A stretch of DNA of 35,288 bases, taken from assembly GCA_900766785.1 (NCBI GenBank), contig CAAFWT010000194.1, positions 1 through 35,288 of the forward strand. Direction: 5' to 3'. This DNA comes from an uncultured Paraprevotella sp. GTDB taxonomy: Bacteria > Bacteroidota > Bacteroidia > Bacteroidales > Bacteroidaceae. Shown here piece after piece: positions 24,502 to 33,794 of the stretch (positions are counted from its first letter, which is position 1; each line of letters begins with the position of its first letter). Made by a program: the position numbers and the translations under genes. Below the pieces are notes generated by a model. The model searched no databases. It saw nothing but the letters and a program-made list of their open reading frames with translations, and had not been told where the DNA came from.

Positions 24502-25836
24502 ATGAGTAGAATAGTAGTTTTGGGTGCTGCCGAGAGTGGCGTTGGTGCTGCCGCATTGGCCAAGGTCAAGGGGTATGATGTCTTCGTGAGTGACCTCGGA
24601 CAGATAAAGCCTCACTATAAGGAGATTCTGGCTCAGTATGGAGTAGAGTGGGAGGAAGGCCACCACACCGAGGAGAAGATACTCAATGCCACCGAGGTGG
24701 TCAAGAGTCCGGGTATTCCTGAAAATGCTCCCATGGTGGAGAAGGTTCGTCAGGCAGGCATTCCCATCATCAGCGAGATAGAGTTTGCCGGACGTTATAC
24801 CCATGCCAGGATGATTTGTGTGACAGGTTCCAACGGCAAGACCACCACCACCAGCCTTATCTATCACATATTCCAGGAGGCAGGCTATAATGTGGGCTTG
24901 GCAGGAAATATAGGCCGCAGCCTGGCACTCCAGATAGCCGAGGGCAAGAACTTTGATTACTACATCATAGAGCTCAGCAGTTTCCAGCTCGACAATATGT
25001 ACAGATTCAGAGCCAACATTGCCATCCTGCTCAACATCACCCCCGACCATCTGGACCGCTATGGAAACAGCATGCAGTCTTATGCTGATGCCAAGATGCG
25101 TATCCTGCAGAACCAGACCGAGGACGATGCCTTTGTCTACTGGGCCGATGACCCAGTCATCAAGAAGGAACTGAAGAAGTATGGTATCAAGTCCAGGATG
25201 TTTCCTTTCAGTATTCTGGAGAAGAAGGGTATGATAGGCTATATCGCCGACGGACAGTATGTCATCGAGCGTCCCACTCCCTTCAATATGGAACAGGAGG
25301 GACTCAGTCTCAGTGGTAAGCACAATATGTACAATAGTCTGGCTGCAGGTATCGCTGCACATCTGAGTGGTATCAAGGATGAGTCCCTGCGCCACAGCCT
25401 GAGTGACTTCGAGGGTGTGGAACATCGACTGGAGAAGGTAGCCAGAGTGGGAGGTGTGCAGTATATCAATGACTCCAAGGCCACCAACGTGGATGCCTGC
25501 TGGTATGCACTTGAAAGCATGACCACCCCCACTATCCTGATTCTTGGCGGCAAGGATAAGGGCAATGACTATAATGCCATCAAGGATCTGGTGAAGAAAA
25601 AGTGCAAGGGACTGGTTTATCTGGGTGCTGACAATACCAAGTTGCATGACTTCTTTGACGGGATGGGCATACCTGTGGCCGATACACATAGCATGAAGGA
25701 TTGTGTGGAGGCTTGTGTGGCCATGGCCAAGCCTGGCGACACTGTCCTGCTGAGTCCGTGCTGTGCCAGCTTTGACCTCTTCAAGAATATGGAGGACAGA
25801 GGGGAACAGTTCAAGGAACTGGTGAGGGCACTCTGA
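24502..25836 (+). CDS. murD: UDP-MurNAc-L-Ala:D-glutamate ligase
   Basis: This 444-residue Mur ligase adds D-glutamate to UDP-MurNAc-L-Ala. It starts with a dinucleotide-like IVVLGAAESGVGAA fold, then the ATP loop CVTGSNGKTTTT (107-117). IELSSFQLD, LNITPDHLDRYG and YINDSKATNVDA are conserved MurD segments, and LLSPCCASFDLFKNMEDRGEQF is the C-terminal signature. It lies 32 bases after mraY. Confidence 0.96.
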   Translation: MSRIVVLGAAESGVGAAALAKVKGYDVFVSDLGQIKPHYKEILAQYGVEWEEGHHTEEKILNATEVVKSPGIPENAPMVEKVRQAGIPIISEIEFAGRYTHARMICVTGSNGKTTTTSLIYHIFQEAGYNVGLAGNIGRSLALQIAEGKNFDYYIIELSSFQLDNMYRFRANIAILLNITPDHLDRYGNSMQSYADAKMRILQNQTEDDAFVYWADDPVIKKELKKYGIKSRMFPFSILEKKGMIGYIADGQYVIERPTPFNMEQEGLSLSGKHNMYNSLAAGIAAHLSGIKDESLRHSLSDFEGVEHRLEKVARVGGVQYINDSKATNVDACWYALESMTTPTILILGGKDKGNDYNAIKDLVKKKCKGLVYLGADNTKLHDFFDGMGIPVADTHSMKDCVEACVAMAKPGDTVLLSPCCASFDLFKNMEDRGEQFKELVRAL

Positions 25837-25930
25837 TATCGTGGGCGTATATATCTGAATAAGGAAATAGAGAGCATACTATCCCTCCCCCGTGGCGACA
25901 GATGTTCTTTGGCAAGGAAATAGGTTTAAG

Positions 25931-27190
25931 ATGAGATTGAAGAAGAATTTCAATTTGATGGCATGGATGCAGGGCGACACCGTCATCTGGATGGTGTTTA
26001 TCTGCTTGCTTATGATCTCTGTGGTAGAGGTGTACAGTGCCTCCAGCACCATGAGCTATGGCGGTAAGAGTAGTTACTGGGCACCTGTTATGCAGCATTG
26101 TAGCTTCTGGTTGGTGGGTGTGGCTGCTGCTTGGATAGTGAGCCGTGTCCCATGCAACTATTTCAAACTGGGAGGTACACTGGGCCTGCTTCTTGCTTTC
26201 TTCCTGCAATTGCTGGCATTGACTTCCGGTCCCATCAATGGTGCTGGCCGATGGCTACGGTTGTGGGGACTGTCGTTCCAGCCAAGTGAGTTCACCAAGA
26301 TATCGCTTGTCACCTATGTGGCTTTCATCTTTGCCACGATGCGTGATGACAAGGGTGTGTCTCCTTTGGGTACCAAGATGGCTCTGGGAGGTATTGTCTT
26401 TGCCTTGCTGCTGATTGTCACCGAGAACTTGTCCACTGCTGCCCTTATCTTCTTGATTATGTTCTGTATGGCCTTCATAGCACAGGTTCGCACCAAGTTG
26501 CTGGCCATCGTGATGGCATGCTTGATAGCAGTGGTCACGGCTGGTATGGTCTTTGCCTATCAGATTCCTGACTCCACTCTGGAGGTTCTCAAGCAGACGG
26601 ACAATAAGATTCTGCATCGTGTGCCTACCTGGGTGAACCGCATCAGAGAGAAGCATGAGATACCTCAGAATCCCAAGGACTATGACATTACCGACAATGT
26701 CCAGGTGACTCATGCACACATAGCTGTGGCCACTTCTCATGTCATAGGAAAGGGACCGGGCAAGTCTCGCCAGCGTGATTTCCTGCCTCAGGCATATTCC
26801 GATTTTATCTATGCCATCATCATCGAGGAGATGGGCATCGAGGGAGCTATAGGTGTCATCTGTCTGTATCTGATCTTCATGTGGCGATGTATGAAGATAT
26901 CCGAGCGCTGCAAGTCGCTCTTCCCGTCCTACCTGGTGATGGGACTGGCCTTGATGATTGTGTTGCAGGCTTTGGTCAATATGGCTGTAGCCGTAGGGGC
27001 GATGCCCGTCACGGGCCAACCTCTTCCTCTCATAAGCAGGGGAGGTTCCAGTATCCTGATCAACTGTGTGTGTGTGGGAATGATATTGAGTGTAAGCCGT
27101 ACGGCCAAGAAGATAGATGAAACAGCCGACACTGTGCGCAAATCACCTGAGGCGTCAGCAGCAGATGCCCTTGCGGTATCAGTGTCCTGA
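25931..27190 (+). CDS. ftsW: Septal SEDS peptidoglycan glycosyltransferase FtsW
   Basis: The 419-residue multi-pass membrane protein polymerises lipid II at the septum with FtsI. SEDS landmarks are SFQPSEFTKISLV, the catalytic region QAYSDFIYAIIIEEMG with Asp291, and PVTGQPLPLISRGGSS. I chose ATG 25931 (MRLKKNFNLMAW). An in-frame GTG at 25892 would add 13 residues and cannot be excluded. The 94-base gap after murD is the largest inside the cluster upstream of ftsZ. Confidence 0.94.
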   Translation: MRLKKNFNLMAWMQGDTVIWMVFICLLMISVVEVYSASSTMSYGGKSSYWAPVMQHCSFWLVGVAAAWIVSRVPCNYFKLGGTLGLLLAFFLQLLALTSGPINGAGRWLRLWGLSFQPSEFTKISLVTYVAFIFATMRDDKGVSPLGTKMALGGIVFALLLIVTENLSTAALIFLIMFCMAFIAQVRTKLLAIVMACLIAVVTAGMVFAYQIPDSTLEVLKQTDNKILHRVPTWVNRIREKHEIPQNPKDYDITDNVQVTHAHIAVATSHVIGKGPGKSRQRDFLPQAYSDFIYAIIIEEMGIEGAIGVICLYLIFMWRCMKISERCKSLFPSYLVMGLALMIVLQALVNMAVAVGAMPVTGQPLPLISRGGSSILINCVCVGMILSVSRTAKKIDETADTVRKSPEASAADALAVSVS

Positions 27191-27219
27191 TAAATCTTCT
27201 GCAGTAATAAGTTGACAAA

Positions 27220-28332
27220 ATGGAAGAGAAACTTAGATTCGTAATCAGCGGTGGTGGGACAGGTGGCCATATCTTTCCTGCCGTGAGCATAGCCAATGCT
27301 CTCAGGGAGATGCATCCCGATGCAGATATCCTTTTTGTGGGTGCATTGGGCAGAATGGAGATGCAGCGTGTGCCTGCTGCCGGATATCGTATAGTGGGAC
27401 TTCCTGTGCGAGGTCTCTTGCGTCCTTTATGGCGCTTAGGCAACATCCGCATCCTGTTTGACTTTCTCAGGAGCAAGCGGATGGTGAAGAAGATTCTCCA
27501 GGAGTTTCGCCCCCACGTTGCTATAGGCGTGGGAGGTTATGCCAGTTCGGCCACTCTGAATGCAGCTTACGAACTGGGAGTCCCCTGTCTGATACAGGAG
27601 CAGAACAGTTTTGCTGGTCTTACCAATCGTACCTTGGCCAAGAAGGCACGCTGCATCTGTGTGGCTTATGAGGGTATGGAGCGTTTCTTCCCCAAGGAGC
27701 GTATCTTGCTGACGGGCAATCCCGTGCGCCAGAATCTTCTCAATGCTTCTCTCACGCGTGAGCAGGCATCAGCAGCTTTTGGCTTGGATGCCCACACCCC
27801 CACCATTCTGCTCATCGGAGGCAGCCTGGGTGCACGTACGCTCAATGAGAGTGTGCTTGCTTCGCTTGACCTCATCGCACAGGCCCCCGTGCAGTTTATC
27901 TGGCAGACAGGAGGATATTACAAAGAGCATATTGCCCAGGAACTGGAGGCCAAGGGAAAGCCTGCAAATCTGTATGTCACTGATTTCATCAGTCATATGG
28001 ATCAGGCCTACAAGGCTGCCGATCTGGTCATCAGTCGTGCAGGTGCCAGCAGTATCAGCGAACTCTGTCTGTTGGGTATGCCCAGCATACTGGTGCCCAG
28101 TCCCAATGTGGCCGAGGATCATCAGACCCACAATGCCATGGCTTTGGTTCATCGTGGAGCTGCATTGCTGGTCAGGGATGCCGATGCAGAGCGTGACCTG
28201 ATACCTCTGGCATTGAATACCGTCATGCAGCGGGAGAAGTTGGAGGCTCTGGGTAAGAATGCTTACGAGATGGCTTTCAAGGATTCTGCACGTGTGATAG
28301 CGCGTGAGGTGCTGAAATTGGTGGAGAGATAA
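27220..28332 (+). CDS. murG: Lipid II-forming N-acetylglucosamine transferase
   Basis: The 370-residue GT28 enzyme adds GlcNAc to lipid I on the inner membrane face, giving lipid II. It has the glycine-rich loop ISGGGTGGHIFPA (9-21), GVGGYASSATL, LIQEQNSFAGLTNR, GGSLGARTLNE and the UDP-GlcNAc-binding stretch LVISRAGASSISEL. It begins 29 bases after ftsW and ends 20 before murC. Confidence 0.97.
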   Translation: MEEKLRFVISGGGTGGHIFPAVSIANALREMHPDADILFVGALGRMEMQRVPAAGYRIVGLPVRGLLRPLWRLGNIRILFDFLRSKRMVKKILQEFRPHVAIGVGGYASSATLNAAYELGVPCLIQEQNSFAGLTNRTLAKKARCICVAYEGMERFFPKERILLTGNPVRQNLLNASLTREQASAAFGLDAHTPTILLIGGSLGARTLNESVLASLDLIAQAPVQFIWQTGGYYKEHIAQELEAKGKPANLYVTDFISHMDQAYKAADLVISRAGASSISELCLLGMPSILVPSPNVAEDHQTHNAMALVHRGAALLVRDADAERDLIPLALNTVMQREKLEALGKNAYEMAFKDSARVIAREVLKLVER

Positions 28333-28352
28333 TAGATAGGGAGGATATAAAG

Positions 28353-29732
28353 ATGGAACTGAAAGATATCAAATCAGTATATTTCGTTGGCATAGGTGGT
28401 ATAGGCATGAGTGCCATAGCCAGATATTTTCTGCATATGGGTGTGCCCGTAGGAGGATATGACAAGACTCCCAGTGCCTTGACGGCCAAACTGGAAGAGG
28501 AAGGTGCGCAGATTCATTATGAAGACGACCTCACACAGGTACCTCAGATATTCCTTTCGCCAGAGAGTACCTTGGTGGTATACACGCCTGCCATTCCTTC
28601 CAGTCACACCGAGCTTACGCATTTCTTCCATCATGGATTCACGGTGCAGAAGCGTGCTCAGGTTCTGGGCACCTTGAGCCAGAGCCTGCAGGCACTGTGT
28701 GTGGCAGGCACGCATGGCAAAACCACCACCAGCAGCATGGCGGCTCATATTCTGCATCAGAGTCATGTTGACTGTAATGCTTTCCTGGGCGGAATCACCA
28801 AGAATTACGGAACCAATTATATCCTGAGCAAGAAAAGTCCGTATGTGGTGATAGAAGCCGATGAGTTTGACCGCTCTTTTCATTGGTTGCGTCCTTATGC
28901 CAGTGTGATTACAGCCACCGATGCCGACCATCTGGATATCTATGGCACTGAAGAAGCCTATCTCGAGAGTTTCCGCCATTACAGCCATCTCATTGTCCCT
29001 GGCGGTTATCTTATCCTGCACACAGGACTCAAGATGCAGCCCGATGTGCAGCCTGGTGTCACACTCTGTACCTACAGCCGTGAGGCAGGAGATTTCCATG
29101 CCGAGAATGTGCAGATAGGAAATGGAGAGATCACCTTCGACCTCATCTCTCCTTTAGGCAATATCCCACAGATACGTCTGGGCGTCCCCGTGACGGTCAA
29201 TATAGAGAATGGAATTGCTGCTATGGCCTTGGCGCAGATAGGCGGTGCCACAGCCGAAGAGATTCGCGAGGCGATGATGACATTCCAGGGTGTGGACCGT
29301 CGGTTTGATTTCCGAGTGAAGACTCCTCAGATGGTATATCTGAGCGATTATGCCCATCATCCCCAGGAGATTCGTCAGAGCTTGCTCAGCATTCGTCAGC
29401 TCTATGCGGGAAAGCGTATCAAGGCCATCTTCCAGCCTCACCTTTATACCCGCACCCGTGATTTCTATAGGGAGTTTGCCGATGCGTTGTCTCTCCTCGA
29501 TGATGTGGTCATCGTGGACATCTATCCTGCTCGTGAACTGCCCATACCCGGTGTGTCCAGCAAGCTCATCTTTGACCATCTGCGTCCGGGCATCAAGCGT
29601 CAGATGTGCAGCAAGGAGGAGATTTGTGACATCGTGCGCCAGGGGGGCTTCGATGTGCTGGTCACCTTGGGGGCCGGTGATATAGAAAACTATGCCGATA
29701 CGATAACTCAAATACTGACAGAGAAGAGATGA
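28353..29732 (+). CDS. murC: UDP-N-acetylmuramate:L-alanine ligase
   Basis: The 459-residue Mur ligase adds L-alanine to UDP-MurNAc, the first stem-peptide step. The N-terminal Rossmann motif is GIGGIGMSAIA (13-23) and the ATP loop GTHGKTTTSS (119-128). EADEFDRSF, the ATDADHLDIYG segment and SDYAHHPQEI are MurC hallmarks, as is FQPHLYTRTRDF near the C-terminus. Its last four bases overlap ftsQ (ATGA), which suggests coupled translation. Confidence 0.97.
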   Translation: MELKDIKSVYFVGIGGIGMSAIARYFLHMGVPVGGYDKTPSALTAKLEEEGAQIHYEDDLTQVPQIFLSPESTLVVYTPAIPSSHTELTHFFHHGFTVQKRAQVLGTLSQSLQALCVAGTHGKTTTSSMAAHILHQSHVDCNAFLGGITKNYGTNYILSKKSPYVVIEADEFDRSFHWLRPYASVITATDADHLDIYGTEEAYLESFRHYSHLIVPGGYLILHTGLKMQPDVQPGVTLCTYSREAGDFHAENVQIGNGEITFDLISPLGNIPQIRLGVPVTVNIENGIAAMALAQIGGATAEEIREAMMTFQGVDRRFDFRVKTPQMVYLSDYAHHPQEIRQSLLSIRQLYAGKRIKAIFQPHLYTRTRDFYREFADALSLLDDVVIVDIYPARELPIPGVSSKLIFDHLRPGIKRQMCSKEEICDIVRQGGFDVLVTLGAGDIENYADTITQILTEKR

Positions 29733-30454
29733 AGGTAGTCATCAAGTTCATACTGCTTCTGGGCATTGTAGCCTATCTGGTCTGGGCTATTGTACAGTAT
29801 GCCCGTCCGGTAGAGAAACAAGTGTGTGCCGGTGTGAAGATACATGTGAGAGACAGTATCTCGAGCGACTTGGTAACGGAGGATTATGTCTATGCCTTGC
29901 TCAACAGCCATCACATCTCTCCCCGGGGCGTATGCCTTTCTGATATCAGTCTCTATGGCTTGGACAGTTTGCTTAGTGCCGACCCCTACATCAGTCAGGT
30001 ATCCTGTCATTTTACTTCTGCCGGTATCCTTTGTGTGGATGTGGTACCACGCAACCCCATCCTGCACGTCTTCCAGGCGGATGGCGACGAGTATTATGTG
30101 ACTGATGATGGCAAGTTCATGCCAGCCGACTTGTCGGGCAAGGGGCATTGCCTGGCCACAGGCCACATGAAGCGTGCCTTCGTGGCAGAGAACCTCTTGC
30201 CTCTGGTCAGGTATATATATAATAATGAGTTCTGGAATGCTCAGATAGAGCAAATCTATGTGGACCCTTCGGGCCAGGTGGAACTGATTCCGCGTGTGGG
30301 CAATCATGTTGTGCTCATGGGCAGTACGGACCGATACAAGGACAAACTGCACCGTCTGCACTTCTTCTATAAGTATGGCATGCCCAAGGTGGGCTGGAAC
30401 AAGTATAAGACCATCAACCTCTCCTATGAGGGACAGATAGTGTGCATCAAATGA
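29729..30454 (+). CDS. ftsQ: Cell division protein FtsQ
   Basis: The 241-residue bitopic protein has a very short cytoplasmic start, a membrane span at about 5-22 and a periplasmic region with a POTRA-like part (about 38-110) and a beta domain beyond. FtsQ scaffolds FtsL and FtsI at the divisome. Sequence identity to proteobacterial FtsQ is low; the topology and the murC-ftsQ-ftsA order support the name. Its start overlaps murC by four bases. Confidence 0.88.
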   Translation: MKVVIKFILLLGIVAYLVWAIVQYARPVEKQVCAGVKIHVRDSISSDLVTEDYVYALLNSHHISPRGVCLSDISLYGLDSLLSADPYISQVSCHFTSAGILCVDVVPRNPILHVFQADGDEYYVTDDGKFMPADLSGKGHCLATGHMKRAFVAENLLPLVRYIYNNEFWNAQIEQIYVDPSGQVELIPRVGNHVVLMGSTDRYKDKLHRLHFFYKYGMPKVGWNKYKTINLSYEGQIVCIK

Positions 30455-30483
30455 TAGATAATAATAAAGATAAGATACAAGGT

Positions 30484-31914
30484 ATGGGAACAGAAAAGGA
30501 CATCATCGTAGCTGTAGAACTGGGTTCTTCTGCTATTCGCGCCGTTGCAGGAAGGCGAGAACTGGACGGCACTATGCATGTATTGGCCGTGGCCCAGGAG
30601 ACTGACGCCTGTGCCATTCGTAGAGGAGTCGTTGACAACATAGACCGCACGGCACAGGTCCTGCAGAATGTGTTGCGCAAGTTGTCCGAGCATCTGGATA
30701 TGCAGGTCACTCAGGTCTATGTGGGTCTGGGCGGACAGTCGCTTCGTACTGCAGTGAATCCTGTGGTCTATCCCTTGGCTCAGAAGGCTATCGTTACGGA
30801 CTCTGTCATCCAGAGAATCGATGATATGAACCGTGCTCAGCAATATCCCAATATGGAGATTCTCGAGGCTGTCCCCCAGGAATACAGCACCGACAGCCGC
30901 AGCGGTATCACCACGCCCGTAGGCATGGAGGCCGAGATACTCCGTGCCAAGTTTGTCAATGTGCTGTCCAACGTGCGCTTGATGGACCGCATCCGACAGT
31001 CTTTCGAACGTGCGGGTATCCGTATTGCCGAGGATGAGTTGCTCATCTCTCCCCTTTGCCTTTCCCGCCACCTCCTTACGGAGTCTGAGCGACGTGCAGG
31101 ATGTGCCTTGGTGGATATAGGAGCAGAGACCACCACGGTGGCTGTCTATATGCGCGATACCTTGCGCCATCTGGTGGTGATTCCTCTTGGAGGCAACAAT
31201 GCCACGGCCGATATTGTGCTCTCGGGAGCCGATGCCGATGAGGCCGAGGAGCTGAAGCGCAGCTATGGCACCGCTTATTGTCCCGATCCCAAGGAGGGTG
31301 GTGATTTCTCCGATGCCATGCTTAGTCTCAGTTATGAGCGCAGCATCAGCAAGTCTTCGCTGATGGGTATCGTAGAGGCCCGTTATCAGGAAATCATTGC
31401 CAACGTGTGGGAGCATATCCGTCCCTATTGCACCAATCAGCTCTCCAGTATAGTCTTTACCGGTGGTGGAAGCCATATCTCTGATCTCACCTCTGCCTTT
31501 ACCCGCTTTACCAACACTCCCAAACTGGTGCGTGTGCATAAGGGCATTCCTGCCGGAGTCTCATTTGCCTCCGACTGCGGTGTGGTCAACAAGGATACTT
31601 TGGGCACTCTGCTCTCGCTCTTGCTCTCTGGCAAGGAGGCTTGTGTGACAGAGAAAACGAAGATAGAGACCAACACCCTCTTCCCCGATGAGGAGACCGA
31701 CCAGACTGGCGATGCCGACAGTAAGGCTGATGACTCTACCTCTCAACTGCACACCATTGACGACGAGTCCTCCGCCACCGATTCTTCTTCTGATGAAGGA
31801 CAGGAGGGTTCTGCCAAGAAGAAGAAAAGCATTGCCGACCGTGTCCGTCGTGCTTTTGGCGTCTTCAAGGGGATGCTGGAAGAAGAGGAAGAGAATGGGC
31901 GCGACGATCGTTGA
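30484..31914 (+). CDS. ftsA: Cell division actin-like protein FtsA
   Basis: The 476-residue actin-family ATPase tethers FtsZ to the membrane. IIVAVELGSSAIRAVAGR is the first phosphate loop, CALVDIGAETTTVAVY the second, and IVFTGGGSHISDL the adenosine loop. After the core (about residue 395) comes an acidic Ser/Asp/Glu-rich linker and a basic amphipathic tail, KKKSIADRVRRAFGVFKGML, the likely membrane-targeting helix. I prefer ATG 30484 because the A/T-rich sequence before it resembles the leader of ftsL. ATG 30451, overlapping the ftsQ stop as ATGA, would add 11 residues and is a real alternative. Confidence 0.93.
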   Translation: MGTEKDIIVAVELGSSAIRAVAGRRELDGTMHVLAVAQETDACAIRRGVVDNIDRTAQVLQNVLRKLSEHLDMQVTQVYVGLGGQSLRTAVNPVVYPLAQKAIVTDSVIQRIDDMNRAQQYPNMEILEAVPQEYSTDSRSGITTPVGMEAEILRAKFVNVLSNVRLMDRIRQSFERAGIRIAEDELLISPLCLSRHLLTESERRAGCALVDIGAETTTVAVYMRDTLRHLVVIPLGGNNATADIVLSGADADEAEELKRSYGTAYCPDPKEGGDFSDAMLSLSYERSISKSSLMGIVEARYQEIIANVWEHIRPYCTNQLSSIVFTGGGSHISDLTSAFTRFTNTPKLVRVHKGIPAGVSFASDCGVVNKDTLGTLLSLLLSGKEACVTEKTKIETNTLFPDEETDQTGDADSKADDSTSQLHTIDDESSATDSSSDEGQEGSAKKKKSIADRVRRAFGVFKGMLEEEEENGRDDR

Positions 31915-31974
31915 TGCAGGTACCCTCAGAATGAGAAAATGGATATAAGTTAGAATCAGAAATCATACAGCACA

Positions 31975-33255
31975 ATGGATAAGAATGATCATACAGATAT
32001 GCTCGACTCAGGGCTCAATTTCGCATTTCCTGGCGTAGTGAAGTCATCCCAGTCATCCATCATCAAGGTGATAGGTGTAGGCGGCGGCGGTGACAATGCT
32101 GTCAACTATATGTACAGGCAGGGTATTCATGACGTCTCGTATGTCGTGTGCAATACTGACCAGAAGGCACTCGATGCCTCGCCTGTCCCCAACAAACTCC
32201 TGTTCGGAGACGGACTGGGTGCAGGTAATAATCCCGAGATAGGCCGCGAGAAGGCCGAGGAGAGCATCGAGGAAATCAAGAACATGCTCAACGATGGCAC
32301 TCGCATGGTCTTCATTACTGCCGGTATGGGAGGAGGTACGGGCACAGGCGCTGGTCCTGTGGTGGCCCGTTGCGCCCGCGAAGCCAACATCCTCACGGTG
32401 GGCATTGTCACCATTCCCTTTGTCTTTGAGGGCGTGGCCAAGATCAATCAGGCGCTGGATGGTGTGGAACGTATGGTCAAGTATGTGGATGCCCTGTTGG
32501 TCATCAACAACGAACGTCTGCGCGAAATCTATGCCGACCTCTCCATCGTCAATGCTTTTGCCAAGGCCGATGATACACTCTGCATCGCAGCGAAGAGCAT
32601 AGCAGAGATAATCACCATGCGCGGCATCATGAACCTCGACTTCAATGATGTGCAGATGGTGCTCCGCGATGGTGGCGTGGCTGTCATGAGTACTGGTGAA
32701 GCCGAGGGAGAACGGCGTGTCACCAAGGCCATAGAGATGGCACTCCATAGCCCCCTGCTCAACAATAATGACATCTTCAATTCCAAGAAGGTTCTGCTCA
32801 AGATCAGCTTCAATAATGGTGATGGCAATCAGGCTCTCAAGATGGAAGAGGTCAATGAGGTGCATGAGTTCATGGGCAAGTTCAGCAAGATGGTTCAGAC
32901 CAAGTTCGGCATCGATACCGACAACTCGTTGGGCAATAAGGTGAAGATTACCCTTCTGGCATCTGGATTCAAGCTGAAGCATTCCACCGAGCAGACAGAG
33001 TCTTCCGCCGATGTCATCAGGGAGACCGACGAGGAGGAGGCAGAGCGTCTCAGAGACCGCTTCGTGACCTATTATGGCGGAGAGGGAAGCCAGCCCAAGA
33101 GAAGGCATAAGTTCCATTATCATATCTTCAAGGACTCCGAACTGGACAACGAGAATGTCATCAGTATGGTGGCCACCTCGCCCACTTCCAGTCGCTCGCT
33201 GGAGGAACTGAACAGAATCAAGGACAACGGTCTGTCCGAGGAGACCGATAATTAG
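31975..33255 (+). CDS. ftsZ: Cell division GTPase FtsZ
   Basis: The 426-residue tubulin homologue forms the Z ring. The GTP-binding signature GGGTGTG is at 119-125, the first glycine loop GVGGGGDNAV at 34-43, and the catalytic T7 loop NLDFND at 220-225. The core ends near 330. The rest is a charged linker ending in DNENVISMVATSPTSSRSLEEL, which appears to take the place of the usual conserved C-terminal peptide but lacks its hydrophobic PxFL/PxYx form. It follows ftsA by 60 bases and is followed by a perfect hairpin. Confidence 0.97.
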   Translation: MDKNDHTDMLDSGLNFAFPGVVKSSQSSIIKVIGVGGGGDNAVNYMYRQGIHDVSYVVCNTDQKALDASPVPNKLLFGDGLGAGNNPEIGREKAEESIEEIKNMLNDGTRMVFITAGMGGGTGTGAGPVVARCAREANILTVGIVTIPFVFEGVAKINQALDGVERMVKYVDALLVINNERLREIYADLSIVNAFAKADDTLCIAAKSIAEIITMRGIMNLDFNDVQMVLRDGGVAVMSTGEAEGERRVTKAIEMALHSPLLNNNDIFNSKKVLLKISFNNGDGNQALKMEEVNEVHEFMGKFSKMVQTKFGIDTDNSLGNKVKITLLASGFKLKHSTEQTESSADVIRETDEEEAERLRDRFVTYYGGEGSQPKRRHKFHYHIFKDSELDNENVISMVATSPTSSRSLEELNRIKDNGLSEETDN

Positions 33256-33265
33256 TGTTAATCAT

Positions 33266-33304
33266 CTGCCCCACGCATGGGGCAGTCACCAAACTAAACT
33301 TTTT
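33266..33304 (+). terminator. Hairpin after ftsZ, possible terminator or attenuator
   Basis: CTGCCCCA (33266-33273) and TGGGGCAG (33278-33285) form a perfect 8-bp stem with a CGCA loop. The T-run comes only at 33300-33304, so intrinsic termination may be weak. It lies between ftsZ and yqeY and may separate or attenuate expression of the downstream gene. Confidence 0.5.
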
Positions 33305-33310
33305 AGGTAA

Positions 33311-33757
33311 ATGTTGTTTGAAAGGATAAGCAGCGATATCGTTGCCGCCATGAAGGCACAGGATAAGGTGCGCCTCATGGCATTGCGTAGTGTGAAGAAG
33401 TATTTTATTGAAGCCAAGACTGCTCCTGGAGCCAATGATGAGCTCTCCGAAGAGGCTGCCCTCAAGATTCTGGCTAAGTTGGCCAAGCAGGGCAGAGATA
33501 CAGCAGCCATATACGTGGCACAGTCTCGCCAGGACTTGGCCGATGAGGAACTGGCCCAGGTGGCTGTTATCGAAGAGTATCTGCCTAAGCAGCTCACTGC
33601 CGAGGAGTTGCGCTCCGAACTCACTCAGATTATTGCAGAGGTTGGTGCCACCAGCGCACGTGATATGGGTCGTGTGATGGGTGTTGCCACCAAGAAACTG
33701 TCGGGCAGGGCTGAGGGTCGTGCCATCAGCGCGATGGTCAAGGAACTGCTGGCTTAG
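33311..33757 (+). CDS. yqeY: GatB/YqeY domain protein
   Basis: The 148-residue helical protein matches the YqeY family: an N-terminal region ISSDIVAAMKAQDKVRLMALRSVK, central LAKQGRDTAAIYVAQSRQDLADEEL and EEYLPKQLTAEEL, and a C-terminal MGRVMGVATKKLSGRAEGRAIS. The domain also ends the GatB subunit of the tRNA amidotransferase; free-standing YqeY may contact tRNA but its role is not settled. It converges with recO, with 37 bases between stops and only a weak stem (33775-33789). Confidence 0.93.
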   Translation: MLFERISSDIVAAMKAQDKVRLMALRSVKKYFIEAKTAPGANDELSEEAALKILAKLAKQGRDTAAIYVAQSRQDLADEELAQVAVIEEYLPKQLTAEELRSELTQIIAEVGATSARDMGRVMGVATKKLSGRAEGRAISAMVKELLA

Positions 33758-33774
33758 AACCTGCAGCCGCGACA

Positions 33775-33789
33775 TCCCTCTGAGGGGGA
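33775..33789. terminator. Weak stem between converging yqeY and recO
   Basis: TCCCTC and GGGGGA pair around a TGA loop in the 37-base gap between the converging stops. There is no clear T-run on either side, so a bidirectional terminator is only a possibility. Confidence 0.25.
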
Positions 33790-33794
33790 GACTT

